Below the pieces are notes generated by a model. The model was not told the origin of the DNA. It ran no database searches and was given only the letters and a program-made list of their open reading frames with translations. The translations under genes and the position numbers were made by a program. Shown piece by piece: positions 24,386-36,464 of a stretch of DNA of 64,000 nucleotides. The DNA comes from Armillaria gallica (Eukaryota > Basidiomycota > Agaricomycetes > Agaricales > Physalacriaceae): positions 1,426,001-1,490,000 of the forward strand of contig JBANDB010000010.1 in the NCBI GenBank assembly GCA_037576215.1, in the 5' to 3' direction. Positions within the stretch are counted from its first letter, which is position 1. The number at the start of each line of letters is the position of its first letter.

Positions 24386-26415
24386 ATGCTGTTTACCTTT
24401 CTGGCTCTGGCTCTAATCGGCGGCACGAAGGCGCATTACCATGCAGGGTCCCTTGATAACTACTTGTCGGTCACTGACCAGTCAAGTAAATGTGTTCGCC
24501 AATTCCATGAAGAAGAAGACATCCCGTACTGGTACCCGGATCAAGAAACATTCGAATACAGTGGCGTCGAACCCCCTCCACTTGAAATCGAACCGCTTAT
24601 CATCTCAGGGCCCAGCAGTAACCGCGTCGACTTTGTTTTCTTCTCCGATGGCTGTGAGCCTCACCCGTCTCTTTGCGATTTTATTCTCACTCGAGGCCGT
24701 CCCATAGATCTTCTCGAGGAGCGCGAAAAGTTCATCGTGGACGCTTTGCGATTGGCGGAGGACGTTTCCAAGAACCAAACCTTCAACACTGTCCAGCCAA
24801 TACTCAATTTCTGGGCCGCGTTCACTCCCAGCCAAGAGGTGGGTCCCCGTATGAATAGTTCATTACGTGTCTTTACCGTACTTCTCAGAGCGGTGTAGGT
24901 GTAGGTGGAAAGCCTAAGAAGTTGGTTTAATCATCATCTCTCACGATGTAGGCTGATCAATACATAGTACCACGTACGGCCTCTATCGCCCCGGAACCGA
25001 ACTTCGTGGGGTCTATTATGCAAAACCAGAAGTGGCGGGAGCTGCGTGCTCCTCCATGGGAAATCAATGTGATTTTCCCATTTTGCTAGGTAAGGAACAA
25101 ACCTTCACATGTCAGAGAACTTTTTACCGATTTAAGGTCCAAGGCAACGATCCATTGTACGGGGGTGAGAAACTGATAGTTGGCCTGGCTTCCTAAATCT
25201 AACGTGTCCTCGACAGGTCTTGGTGGCAGATACACGTCAGTACGAAGTGACCATATCTATACAAGAAAGCTTAGCATCGTACAGCGTAATCACGTCATCG
25301 ATAGTCAACGGACCCTCGATTTTACGCCACGAACTTGGTCACTCCATCATCCCCGTTGGCGAAGAGTATGATGGAGGCGAAGTTTACCGCGGCGTCGACG
25401 CATATCATGATTTGAGCGAACCCGTTCCGTGGGCTCATTGGCTTACGAACCCGCCGGAGGACGGCCGGTCTCCTCGCGTTGAACGTTCGGTTATGCCTCT
25501 TCAGGACTACGCCTGGTCTATGCTCAACACATCAAAGCCCTGGACAACAGAGTTCGTTTCGTCCGGAACATTTTCGCGCCACCTTGTCCGATTTTCGCTC
25601 TCGGGCCTTTTGGAGAGCTCCGACCTCACGGTAGAATTGGATGGTGTTGACCTGGGCTGGGTTCCCAAAGAAGGACTGGGCGTAGATCGATGGCATTATG
25701 ACGTCTATCGAGACGATGCTTTGGCTGGTGGTACGCACGAGGTCAAGTTCACACTCCTCAATGCGGATAGAGAAGGTATAGCTCAGTTGTGCAACGTCGA
25801 AATCTTGGAATTCGGTGATGAGAATGAGTGCGTTGGAACTTGGTTACCTTCTCATCAACAAAGACGTTTCTCACATTCACGACAGGTTTATCGCGACACC
25901 GAATTACTATGGTGTCTTCCCAACGTCAGTTCCCTGTAATTATGCTCAAAGAGTCGAGACTAATGACTCGCCATTCCTACAGCTACTCCGTTGCGAACAA
26001 GACCTCCTATCGCCCTACCAACGAGGACTGTCTCATGAGACTCGTCACAACTTCGAACTTCTGCAAGGTCTGCCTGGAAGGCCTCTGGCACGCCCTGCTG
26101 TCCAAGGTCAGCCTAATTGATGGCGTGTCTGAGGGCTGTTCTGGGGAATCCAAGACACTCAGTGTCGAGCTGATTCCATTAGCCCAGTTCAGACAAGTGC
26201 CGATTGAGCCGACCGAAAGCTATACAATCACTTGGTCGAAGGATGGAGAGGTCATTGAAGAATTCACCAACAAAACTACTCTTATCGTAGATGAGAACGG
26301 CGGCGTGACTTACACAGTGACCGCCAAATATGTTACCACAGAAGTGATGGTGGATAAGGAAGGCGATCTGGTTGATAGTATGGAATATACGGTTACTGGC
26401 GCTTGTGGACAGTAA
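24386..26415 (+). CDS. Secreted zinc metallopeptidase, M64 (IgA peptidase)-like
   Basis: The start at ATG 24386 gives a clear signal peptide (MLFTFLALALIGGTKA). The open frame extends upstream to 24131, but that part lacks a secretion signal. After introns near 24837-24950, 25090-25140 and 25165-25215 come VDFVFFSDGC, NFWAAFTPSQ, TTYGLYRPG, and the zinc site HELGHSI followed by GEEYDGG, matching the M64 pattern HExGHxxxxLxDEY. A beta-rich domain follows (RFSLSGLLESSDLTVELDGV), then PTNEDCLMR with FCKVCLEGL, seen near the end of fungal M64 proteins. The last part, SYTITWSKDGEVIEEF, looks like an Ig-type beta domain. The enzyme is probably a secreted endopeptidase, but its substrate is unknown. 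Confidence 0.85.
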
Positions 26416-26875
26416 TCTCCTTCTAAAGCATTCCCAAGCTTGCTTGGGATTTGATGTATGGCTTGCGAGGATGAGAATGTTTGATTTCCAAATGAATTGC
26501 ATGATGGGGTAAATACTGTGCTGTAGGGTATTCCAATAAAACCAACTTGAAAGAGAGTAAACTGTCCACATAGTAAGCGCACTAGGAACGTATGGTAAGA
26601 CCGAAAGCGAATATGAATACATGAGGATAAAAGCACAAAAAGTGGTGGATGGTGAATGCGCTGACATGGGCCATTGAACGATAGTGGTCTCAAAGGAAGG
26701 ACACAGTGAAGTATGATTATGTGGTAATCGATAGCAAAGAGGACGAGTTAAAGGCCTGAGGCGGTAAGTGATTATGAGGGCTCACAGCAATACAGAACGA
26801 GGAGGCAAACGAAACAAACACACTGAGAAAGAAAAGGGAAAATCCATATACGCCAAGATAAAATATGGAAATAGG
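26416..26875. other. Convergent 3' intergenic region
   Basis: 3' flanks of the M64 gene (plus) and the CaaX gene (minus). Overlapping ORFs of up to 162 codons on the minus strand are shadows without domain content. Confidence 0.45.
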
Positions 26876-29093
26876 TCACATAACAACGCACTTGCAACAA
26901 CCTCCTGCATCGTCTTCTTCTAGACGAGATTCCTGGACCTCAAGCTTCGCTGCACCAGCAGAAACTGGCTGTAGCTTTGCGGTGGTACTCGGCGCGTAAT
27001 GTGAAAAGGGTACAGGTGACGCAGGAGGCAGTGTCCGAACCGGCAGAGGTGTTCGGTCATGATTCGTAGATATTGGCGGAGGTGGTGGACAGGGCTTCGG
27101 CTCCTCGTCGTACACCATATCCTGTACAATTTGGCGGTCGTTATTAGGTCGTCCGAACTCGTCCATGAGAATGCTGTTAGGATCACCGTCCAATGGTGGA
27201 CGATACTTCGAGTGGTCATATCCGAATGTTCCCGGGGCCTGTCAAAGAACGTAAACCAAAACATGCAACGTAGAGTGGAAGAATACTTGCCGGTGCGACG
27301 ACTCTCTCCGTTGGTCTGGGCTTAGGACTACCATCTGCTTGTTCGTAATGACCGTCAAGGCCTTTCTTTCTAGCGACTACTGGTAGAACCACCTAGGGGT
27401 GCAATGAATCAGTATATCTTACGGTCCGACGAGTCGTAGACTCACATCGTCCCAGTTACCTTCCCGAGGTACAGGTTCCGTCCACGTAGGTATGGCGTCT
27501 CTCATATCGCCATTCGGTGTTGGGTAATGACCAACGCTGCGCCTCTTTGCCTCCTCGTCCCGTTCTTTCTTCAAAGCCTCGTTCCTGGCACGCGTAGCTT
27601 TGGATATCGTCGTCCTTGGCTTCTTTGATGACGCAGAGAGAGAAGCGGGGGAAGCACCACGTTTTTGTTGCAATGTAGGTGACGCGGTTTTAGTTTGCGC
27701 GCGGTTAGGTGGAGTGTATGAAGTCGACGCAAAAGAAGGCGGCTCGCTAGATCCCCTTGCTATTTGCGTAGGTGTCGCCATTCGAGAGTGGTCAGAAATC
27801 TGGTGTGTAGGCGTAGGTATTCGAGATGGTTGTTGACGAGACGAAGGTCGATGGAAAGTGGGCGTAATGCTCCGCGATCCACGCGTGGTTGTAGGCCCAG
27901 GAGTCAAAGTGGATGAAGCGTCAGACGTGCCATTGTGATTGGAATATGGTGTGTGATAGTCTGACGAATTCCCAGCGTCCGAAGCTTCTCCATCCAAGTC
28001 GGTCAACGGATGCTCGTCCATTACTTGAGTAGCGTCCACGACGCCATCCTCTTCCATGTGAAAGCTCTCCCTCCGTTCATTGGCGCCGACGCTGTCCGCT
28101 CTTCTTCGCCTTCGCCTGCCTTCCTCAAGGGCATCTGTCAGAGCATTTCGAGCTTCGATTTTCGTTCTAAGGGAATGGCCATAATTGGCGATTTCCAGCA
28201 TCTCTTGGCGCCGGCCTACCCTTAGCTCGCCCACACCACCGTTCCGTGACACCTCTCCCCGATACCAATGCTCAAATGGACGCTCTTCTGATTCCATGGA
28301 TTGCCGTGGAGGGTCGTCGAGCGGCATTCGAAAGCTTTCTTGAGATTGATATCCATTGAGGGAAGCCTGTGACTCTGGCTTGAAAGGGGCTGGTTCGTTG
28401 AGAAGGACCGGGTGTTGACGACTTGTTTCGGATATAGTTGAACGCGAAGCAGCTGCCGGTTGCTCGTGCACTATCCACAGGTCAGCGTCAGTCGCAGTAG
28501 ACTGTGGGGAACCGTAGGGACTGCTGCTGTTCCCCGGGATGGGGTAATTATGACTTGAGGTACTGCCAGCTCTACTTCGAGTGGGCTTAGGTATGCGAGT
28601 TGGTTTGGCTTCGGCATGCCGGGGAGACGTTGACCGCGGCACAGTGGTCTTCCCATTGAGCCGTCCTTTCTGTGTATCAGATGAATAAGGCTGCGAATAA
28701 GTTCTTGAACGGGCCGACGAGGATTTGGCGGGGGTAACGCGTGAGGACGATGAACCACGATCCAAGGAAGTACGTGCTTGCTGTTGAAAAGGTCGAGAAC
28801 GCGAGGTTGTCGCATTGCTTTGATAAGAATTCAAAACAGAGTTCTGCCCCCGATACCCAAATTCGCTGCCCGCCGTTGTCTTCGACACGTCCTCCGACGA
28901 TGTTATAGAAATCGCTGATATGCGCCGGGCAAGTGTTCGACTCTCATTCTCCAGTCCTGGAGTTCCTCGTTAGTACTATCTTCGAGCAATGGAAATATTT
29001 GTCGAGAAAGTCACTTTTTCGCAGCGCTGGTACTACCTCCTCGTCCCAAGATGGACCCGGACCCGGTAAAGTTGCCGTTTGGGTAAGGGCCAT
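26876..29093 (-). CDS. Large disordered protein with C-terminal CaaX box
   Basis: Exon 1 is 29015-29093 (MALTQTATLPGPG) and is joined to the main exon at 28956 by a 58-nt intron (GTGACT...ACTAAC...CAG). The main exon runs to about 27448. Further introns lie near 27390-27445 and 27240-27290. The roughly 680-residue protein is Ser/Thr/Pro/Arg-rich with repeated TPT and SR clusters and a short charged helix (KATRARNEALKKERDEEAKR), so it is mostly disordered. It ends GGCCKCVVM: a CaaX motif (CVVM) for prenylation with two adjacent cysteines that could be palmitoylated, the arrangement of membrane-anchored Ras/Rho-type tails. Membrane attachment is inferred. I do not recognise a named family. Confidence 0.75.
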
Positions 29094-29711
29094 GGTTGAA
29101 AAAAATAAAGAAAATTATGGGAATGAAAATGGAAACCGAGCCAACCAAAAGCTCGGTTTCAGGACAGGCAAACAACGGAAGGGAGGAGAGGAAAGCAAAG
29201 AATGGCGGTAGGCGGTGATGGTGGCAGAGCTTAAGACGAAGCATCGGCACATAAACCGTGAGTCCCAAAATAGAAATAGATAATTAGTTAATATTTTTCG
29301 ACCTTTGCTTAATTAAGTAGGACAGACACCGCTTCGTAATAATCCTCAAGCGATTAAGTCAAGATTGAGTACAACGTCAAAAAACAGTGGGCCTTTTCGA
29401 AGTCGTTGCTTTCCCAAGCAATGGCGCGCAAACCTTAGTATGATTGTTGAGAAGCTCTCGGTGTCAAAAAAAATTATATTGTGAGCATAGCAACTTATAT
29501 AAACGCCTTTGATCAGTTTACTCGGACCGCCCTATTTTCGACGACTTAACAGCGGACAATTAGATAAAAGCTGATAAAAGTCATCGGCCAGTAGCACCCA
29601 TAGCTCGGGCTTAAGAGTCACTCTCGTCGACGAAGTCTCCAGCATACGCCCTTTCCGACAAGAGAAAAGCAAAAGGTCAGAAGACAGACAGTAATCCTTA
29701 TGGTCAAAGGC
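29094..29711. other. Intergenic
   Basis: 5' flank of the CaaX gene and 3' flank of the lyase-like gene. No gene is supported. Confidence 0.4.
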
Positions 29712-30612
29712 TTACAATGATTTCGTCATTCTATCAACCGCAAGACGATAAGTTCCAAATTTGATGCTTGATAACATAGCAGCTGAGTATCATTTACGGT
29801 ATAACGAAAAAGAAAACGAAGACATACGAGCTACTGTCACTTCCCATTGCCCCTTTGACGCTGTAGCTCAAAAGCGCTACGCTCTCGTCCGCGGCGTCCT
29901 TGATGACATACTCGATGCTCCCCTTCGGACCAAAGGTGACGGTAACGAAGTGGACCGTAGTGCGGTCGGTAAAGCGGTTCAAAGGGATGGAAGGACAGTG
30001 CGTGACGTCGCAGTCCCGTTTATAATCCTTTATCATAATTTTATCGTTAACGGCATCCAATGTCACAATCGGTCCGCTGTCGCCCCGGGACAGGACCTGC
30101 ATGAGGTGGAAGAAATTTTTTGTCGTCTTAGTTTGGGAAGAGAGACTGTAAAGTCCACAACATTAAGTAGGATCAACTGCACTAGAATTTAGCACTTACT
30201 AGAACCTCCATTTAAACTTCTGCGTTGTTCCGTCTGCTACTCCTGGTGTCCAGAACTCGATGCGTTGCCTGGGAGAGTCCAATCGCGATCCTGTAAGTTT
30301 TTGCTGGGGTCTCCAGAGAGCTCTAAAGAGTAGCAGTCACTAATAGCTATCCCTTTTCCGCACTCATCAACAAGCAAGATGCCTGTCAGATCAGAAAAAT
30401 GAGCAGTCGGTCAGATCCACAAGCCACATACCGCTAGACATCCACGACAGGCCCTTGTTGATATTTCCAGTTTCTAAGCCATGCGTTCCGTCGCTCAGTT
30501 GCGCGCGCTTGACAAGCTCGTTGGAACCGTAACGCTCAACGGGGTTGGCAGTCAGCGCAGCGGAGAAGGTCACTGCGAGCATCAGCGAGCAAAGGAACAA
30601 CGGGTTATGCAT
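29712..30612 (-). CDS. Secreted polysaccharide-lyase-like protein
   Basis: A signal peptide (MHNPLFLCSLMLAVTFSAAL) starts at 30610-30612. Five or more exons are joined in phase: GLSWMSSG/ILLVDECGKGIAI, RQRIEFWTPGVADGTTQKFK, TKTTKNFFHLMQVLSRGDSG followed by IVTLDAV, RDCDVTHCPSIPL, and a last exon IKFGTYRLAVDRMTKSL reached through a perfect GTATGT donor near 29843. The order FFHLMQV...GP(I/V)VTLDA...GTYR is what I associate with fungal secreted lyases of the concanavalin-A-like fold (PL14/PL20-like, such as glucuronan lyase). The exact family and substrate are uncertain. Simple ORF reading would end it early at FFFVIP. Confidence 0.6.
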
Positions 30613-30932
30613 CCTGGATGAAGTTGGAGACAGACTTGGATATCGAAGTGGCTTGGACAGCTGAAAAATCGACCCATGCCTAGAAGGCTTTTATACCAGA
30701 TTCAGTTTACGGTGAGATCATAATTAGGGAGGGTCAGAGTCGTCGATATGGAGGGATAATCGTGAGCGAGTGACCAGTTGGTTGTGCGATTGCGAGTCAA
30801 TTACGGGTCAATTATGCCTTCAACCACAACCGCCGCTACCATCGGACTTCTCAGAAGTAGATCTGCGCTTGAAGCTTGACCGACGATCTTGAATCTTGAA
30901 TGCGAGGCAAGCTTAATCGCGAACGTGTCTCC
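30613..30932. other. Intergenic
   Basis: Promoter side of the lyase-like gene. Nothing else is seen. Confidence 0.4.
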
Positions 30933-31818
30933 CTACAGGTGAGTAAGCTCCGTCCGCCACGAAATCGATTCTTTCGGTGTCAAGTACAGCATCATGACGG
31001 AGGATTCATCCATAATCGCAACTGTGACCTTCCCATTTGCATCCCAGAGCATCTGTGGAGGCTGAAACAGTGAAACGTCAGTCTCCGCTGATAAGTACAA
31101 GCTCAGGCAAGAAACAAACCCCGCGGAGGCACTTAACAAGCAGCAGCCATGGCTGTAGTGACATCGTCGCTCCACATATTGGACCATTGCTCTAAGGAAA
31201 GAACGTTAACCGCGTCATTAATGGATGGAAGGAGACATTGCCTGTAGAAGCTACTACGACCGACACCCTAGGAACGAGAAATCACGCGCGCGCATTCAGT
31301 CTTGCACCTCTGCGTAGTTGTAATTCTCCGGACTCGCTGCAAGCTGTTCAGATGGTACAACATATACTAGAGACTCTGTATATCGGTTCCAGCGGATCCA
31401 CCCAAGCTTCGTGGTATTGAGCTTGAGATAAACTGATTACTGACACTGAGGGATTTCGAAAGTCCCAGACAATCTTTCCTGCCGTGATAGCAGCGAAGCA
31501 CCTTGAATGCCGATGAGAAGCAGGAATACATATCGTACTGAAAATCTTTGATCCCAAAATGATGGAGAGAACAGTCTTAGTCAGAAAGCGACCTTGAATC
31601 CAGAGCAACCCCATTTCTGACGGTCTTCCGCTTTTCCATGATTCGAATGGAATCCAGAGTAAGTAGAACATAAAACCAAAATAAGGAAGTTCTTCGAAGG
31701 AATGGTTCTCTTTGAACGTAGATAACACACGCTCTGAGTCGAGGCCGTTGATAGTTCCGTCTCGTAGAGAATTCCGTGATGATTTCTGGCGGTAATAAGA
31801 AAGTTTGGAAACGGACAC
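30933..31818 (-). CDS. Unrecognised multi-exon hypothetical gene
   Basis: Open minus-strand stretches look coding but do not join into one model I can defend. Upstream is a segment with PYFGFMFYLLWIPFESWKSG and GLLWIQ. Downstream are QWSNMWSDDVTTAMAAAC, after a good CTTTCCTTAG acceptor, and LWDANGKVTVAIMDESSVMM ending TELTHL. The upstream frame begins with GTG, not ATG, so the start is unknown. No domain is recognised. It could be one decaying gene or two small ones. Confidence 0.3.
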
Positions 31819-32532
31819 CCAGCCCCTAAAGCGCCATGCGCATCGCGCTTCGAAATACGATACAGGAAATTGTATCGGGGAAGGTCAAGGCGCCACTTGG
31901 GTTCCTTTACCTGAGCTTCCTAGTGCATGTATGAAGTGTTTGCAAGCGAAACAGTGTCTGGCGGATCACTGCAGGACAACGCGAGCGCTACCACCTTCTA
32001 AGGTCTCGATGTTACTGGAGTTTGGCAGTGCATCATCTCCGTGAAGCGGGTATAGACACACAGACGGCCTAGATTTTTGTTCAACAGCTCCGCAGTTATC
32101 GCCGAAACCCGGGGAACTATCATGAGTATGATGGGCACTAAATGATAAAAAATTCAACATACGTGAGAAGCGATGAAAGACACGATATAATTAATGACTA
32201 GCATGCGGGAAGGACCAGTGATTGTATGATACTGGTGTATCAAACGTCAGTCGGTGGATGACAAGTTGATGACAAGAGAGGAAGGTGATGACCAAATATG
32301 GGCGCCGGCTCGGAGTTTCGGATCCCGATTTCAAGTTGATCCCAGCCTCGACTTACGTTCCCAAGAGCAAAGACGAATATTTTCGGTACACCCCCGGATA
32401 TCTTTCCTTCACACACATGAGATATTCCACGATGATACTTGAAAAGGCTGCGACAGGTTCTTGGCTTCTCAATCCCCCAAAAATCTGTTACATTCCCCAT
32501 CCACGGCCTCTTACCAGTCACTTGCTCGAACT
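31819..32532. other. Intergenic, F-box gene promoter side
   Basis: Open frames that enter from 32461 begin with TTG, not ATG. No independent gene is supported. Confidence 0.4.
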
Positions 32533-33939
32533 ATGCGCTATATTCCCCAGGAGCTCGTTGACGAAGTCATCGGCTTCGTGCATGACGACGTGCCAGCCCT
32601 AAAGACATGCGCCCTCGTTTCGCATGCCTTTCTCCCTTCCAGCCGCAAGCACACATTTTCTCGAGTCACCCTAGCTCAAAAGGACTACCGCCCCAGCAGC
32701 GCTCATCCATTATCTGGGGGAATAATGTGTACCTGCGAAAACTTTCATTCACTTCTCCGCAGCGCACCCTACATTGCGCGCTTTGTCGTCTCACTCCGAC
32801 TGGTACACTTCCAAGCTGAATACGGAAGAGGTGTTCGGGGAATTTATCATGAGGACGTGCTTCCAAGCATCCTAGATTCTCTGCAGAATTTGCAGCGCAT
32901 CACCGTTGGTGCCGACGATAGCAAAATATCGTGGCGTATGCTACCGTCGGTTTTCAAGGAGGCTTTATTTCGGTCGTTTTCCCTTCCCAGTGTCCAGTGC
33001 ATTGACCTTGATCAACTGGAAGACATCGACCGGCCACGAACTCTGATGGGATGCCTTGCTGGATCACCATCTTTGACGCGGCTTTCACTGAATTGGATCG
33101 AATATTCACGGGCTTCCCGGTCTTCACGTTCTGATGATCTGACTGATGCAGACGAGCGGGAGCCCGTGATACGTCCACGTCTCGAAGCATTGGAGTTGTC
33201 AGGATATGATTGTCCAGTTAGCGCAATGTATCTGGCAGGTCCGAATTCTCTATTCGACACTCATCACCTCCGCGAGATTTCGGTGGGTTTTACGGGGAAA
33301 GATCTGCAGAGACAGCGATCTTTGGTCCAAGCCATCATTGATCAAGCCTCGAATGCTCTGGAGTGCCTGGTGTATCGGCAACTCTTTGGTATGTCCCCCC
33401 TTTTTCGTTGCGTGGGACAAAGAACTGATGGACTCGGACGATCAGAATGGGACTCCTCATTGAGCCAAGGGCCTCTTCTCAAGACAGAACACCTCACGCG
33501 TCTGCGATCGCTGTACGTCAGCGTCGATTTCGTACCACCTCCCGCTTTGATACCGTTGACGCGCACGTTGGAGGAGTTGAAACTGTTGGTGGTTCTACGA
33601 GGCGATCGCATACCGCCGTGTCATGAATGGTCATTATTGGATGAGCACATTGGCCGTCGCCACGACATGACATCGCTTCGTAGCGTGAATCTTAAGCTGC
33701 ATAGTCAATGTGGACATGACTGTTATAGCTTCCTGTGCACAGGGGCCGGGGGGGCTGAAACTTTGAGTGGTTCACTCAAAGAGGTCGAAAAGTCGCTGCC
33801 TATCTTGCACCGCCGAGGTGTTCTGAGAGTTGAAGCAATTCGAGGTATGGGTTCACGTATCCTCTTAGATGCCTGCCTCAAAGTCATTCAATCACTCTTT
33901 TGCGTAGTGCGTCGAGTATGGAGTGGAGAATTCAACTAG
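32533..33939 (+). CDS. F-box protein with LRR-like C-terminal part
   Basis: The first ATG (32533) sits right before the F-box: MRYIPQELVDEVIGFVHDD, then LKTCALVSHAFLPSSRKHTF. F-box proteins link substrates to Skp1-Cullin ubiquitin ligases. The following 400 residues contain irregular Leu-rich stretches (LQNLQRITVGADD, SPSLTRLSLNWIEY, LEALELSGYDCP, LRSLYVSVDF), as in the large Agaricomycete F-box/LRR families. A 57-nt segment at 33389-33445 has a perfect GTATGT donor, a CTGAT branch and a CAG acceptor and is a multiple of three, so it is probably an intron although the frame is open through it. The substrate is unknown. Confidence 0.8.
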   Translation: MRYIPQELVDEVIGFVHDDVPALKTCALVSHAFLPSSRKHTFSRVTLAQKDYRPSSAHPLSGGIMCTCENFHSLLRSAPYIARFVVSLRLVHFQAEYGRGVRGIYHEDVLPSILDSLQNLQRITVGADDSKISWRMLPSVFKEALFRSFSLPSVQCIDLDQLEDIDRPRTLMGCLAGSPSLTRLSLNWIEYSRASRSSRSDDLTDADEREPVIRPRLEALELSGYDCPVSAMYLAGPNSLFDTHHLREISVGFTGKDLQRQRSLVQAIIDQASNALECLVYRQLFGMSPLFRCVGQRTDGLGRSEWDSSLSQGPLLKTEHLTRLRSLYVSVDFVPPPALIPLTRTLEELKLLVVLRGDRIPPCHEWSLLDEHIGRRHDMTSLRSVNLKLHSQCGHDCYSFLCTGAGGAETLSGSLKEVEKSLPILHRRGVLRVEAIRGMGSRILLDACLKVIQSLFCVVRRVWSGEFN

Positions 33940-34821
33940 CACAGCCGATACACCAAAAACATTGGCATTGAACTCGATGGTTGTAAGTCGTCCTTTCATG
34001 AATCGAGTTTTAACCTGACAGGCTTGTCTGTAGACAGTGTATTTGTATCACTACAAAGCTAAGGCTCCTGATGATATTGGATAGATCTATAGTAGATGAT
34101 TATGCCATGAAGCTTGATCAGTATGATAATAGAAAAGTGACGACTCATGCAAATTCCATCTATCCATTCAGCCCGTCGCATCTGACATCAAGAAAGGTGC
34201 CAAGCTTGAACCTGTTCATCTCTAACGGTGCCTCATAGACACGGTATTTAACACAGCTTAGTTTAACCTCAACGAAAACGTACCGAGGCTAGGAGGTTAT
34301 ATCAAGTTAGGGAAAGAAAAATGTGCATAACGGAGACTCTCAGGCGTTCCTAGGCGCCTTCTCCCTAAGCTTCTCCCCCTTCTGATCGTGGCAAGATACT
34401 CGTGGCTTTCGTCGTACATTGAACTTCAATGTTCCGTACCTTGCGCAGCCGTGATGAATATCGTCAATACAGTAGATAATTGATGGCGCAAGACAGCGTA
34501 CGTACGCGGTCACCGTCAGAACTGTTTAGGACACCATGACGCACAGCATGTGCAGGAAAGCGTAATCTAGGTCGCCTCTTCGTCGCGGTGGAAGTTATGT
34601 GCCAGTTGTCAGAATGCCTATCAGGGCGGCTACAAAATTGCACGGGGATGAAAGCAGAGCCGACTGAGGTTCCTTACGTCCTAGTAGCTTCCGTTCCGAC
34701 ACAAAATTGACCTTGTAAGCGGGAGAACTCAAAACGCGTGTTGATGAACATTGTTAAGAAAGAAAAATATTGCTGAGATGTATTCCTGTCCTCGCAGAGC
34801 TGATACATAAATGTAGAAGAA
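33940..34821. other. Intergenic between convergent F-box genes
   Basis: About 880 bases between the ends of two convergent F-box genes. No ORF, RNA gene or repeat is convincing. Confidence 0.45.
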
Positions 34822-36366
34822 TCACCGACTTTCAATGGCCCACGTCAATCCAGCCTTCTTATATGGCTTGAAGACTTCTAACATCTGCTGTCTTCGATCT
34901 TTCATCTGGGAAGCAGAGAGTCGCGACGTTATAATCGTAATCGATAAATGATCGAGTCTGGCTACTCCGAACTTCTCCCAGTTTGTACATCTGTAATCGA
35001 GGAGTTTCTTCGCACCAGACATTTGGCGCAGCTGTACGGAAAGTTTTAAGTCCATGAGTGTCGTAAGATTTTGTCTTTTAGGCTTGCCGGTGAGATATTC
35101 GAGCACAGGGGATGGGAGAGGGTTTGACGGCACGTCGTAATCTCGGCTTTCAACGTGCAAAACTTGGAGCGACGAAACGAGGGGAAGTACGGCCAGAAGG
35201 AAACCATGTTTGTCTGCGTCTGGAGCCCTGATGATCAATTTGGTCAAGGAGCACGCTGATCGCTTGAAAAAACGCGTGAAGGCATCGGCTTCTGGCCATG
35301 ATGAGGTCGCTCGAATAGTGAGCTCCTTGACTGAGGGGAGCGTCATATAATTGATAAATTTGTTGACCGCTGTACCTGTAGTGCGCTGGAAATGGATACG
35401 GAATAATCTGTCCAAAAGACGAGAGTCGTGTTGACTGTGCCGAGAAACATGATCCAGATCAACCTCTCCCACCTTCAATTCCTCGAGGACTGTAGCGTTC
35501 TCCACGACGTAAAAGAGATCACTCAGCGTAACTCTTTCCAGCTTTACTGTGATCATATCTTTCACTGGTAAAGAGACAATACCCTTGGCACTGTCGATGT
35601 CGAGATGACGAAGCCGAGGAATTTTGGAGTAAAGCTTTCGCCGCCAGTGGATGGTGGGCTCGTCGATAGGATAGGAGCTAAGCGTGAGCGACTCAAGCAT
35701 TGGAGCGTCTGGTATCTCCTGGTCGATTGCCCTTTGGACAGAATCAGCCCCGTGAACAACGAAGTTTATTCTGCCACGGAAACTTTTGCATCGATGTAGT
35801 TGGGCGAAAATAGTGTTGAAGACGTTTATTTGATCGTCGGCTGCATTGCGGTACTCGGAGAATAGGAAGCCTATACTGAGAGGCAGGCGGCCTGATGATG
35901 ATACCCATCTCTTCAGAACTGAAATCCTGGGCCCGGCTCCTTCAGTAGGATAGTACGCGCAATCGACAGACAGAGCCACCCAAATCCTGGGCGTTGACAA
36001 TGCCACGTCTCGCCACCTCGTACAGACCCAAAGGAGTCGCAAACGACTCTTCCGAAAAGTAGCGCCAGAACTATCATAAAGATCTGAATCTGCGCAATGA
36101 GCGAGAAATATTTCTCCCAGGAGCTCCGCCGGGAGAGATCGTATGGGACTTGCTCGAAGGAGCGTACGATGGTCGGCGATGGACTTGACAATTTGGGTTT
36201 CGCGCTGGGTAACAACCAAAAGCTGCTGTTCAAGATCGGCCTTTTGTGTTCGAACTTGCTCGAGAAGCTGTTCTTGTTCAGACAGAGACTTCTTGACTAC
36301 ATCGCAGTCATGTTGATTTGGAGCATGGTTCGTGCCCAGAATATCGGAAACGGAAATAAGTGACAT
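34822..36366 (-). CDS. F-box protein with N-terminal coiled coil
   Basis: A single open frame of 514 residues from ATG 36364-36366. Residues 25-70 (KKSLSEQEQLLEQVRTQKAD, QQLLVVTQRETQIVKSIADH) form a heptad-like coiled coil. The F-box follows: IRSLPAELLGEIFLAHC, then RLLWVCTRWRDVALSTPRIW. This coiled-coil plus F-box layout is one of the most expanded in Agaricomycetes. The remainder has irregular Leu-rich segments probably used for target binding. It is intact. Its partner and target are unknown. Confidence 0.85.
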   Translation of the reverse strand: MSLISVSDILGTNHAPNQHDCDVVKKSLSEQEQLLEQVRTQKADLEQQLLVVTQRETQIVKSIADHRTLLRASPIRSLPAELLGEIFLAHCADSDLYDSSGATFRKSRLRLLWVCTRWRDVALSTPRIWVALSVDCAYYPTEGAGPRISVLKRWVSSSGRLPLSIGFLFSEYRNAADDQINVFNTIFAQLHRCKSFRGRINFVVHGADSVQRAIDQEIPDAPMLESLTLSSYPIDEPTIHWRRKLYSKIPRLRHLDIDSAKGIVSLPVKDMITVKLERVTLSDLFYVVENATVLEELKVGEVDLDHVSRHSQHDSRLLDRLFRIHFQRTTGTAVNKFINYMTLPSVKELTIRATSSWPEADAFTRFFKRSACSLTKLIIRAPDADKHGFLLAVLPLVSSLQVLHVESRDYDVPSNPLPSPVLEYLTGKPKRQNLTTLMDLKLSVQLRQMSGAKKLLDYRCTNWEKFGVARLDHLSITIITSRLSASQMKDRRQQMLEVFKPYKKAGLTWAIESR

Positions 36367-36464
36367 TCTGTATATTTGTCATCCTGTCGTTAGTTATATT
36401 ACATTGAGAGCTGCTATCTAGACGCACATGTTGTATGATTGAGTGTTTTGCACGAGCGAATTAT

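Noticed and set aside
31805..32160. Overlapping short ORFs before the F-box gene
   Set aside because: They share no frame with the F-box gene and carry no recognisable motif.
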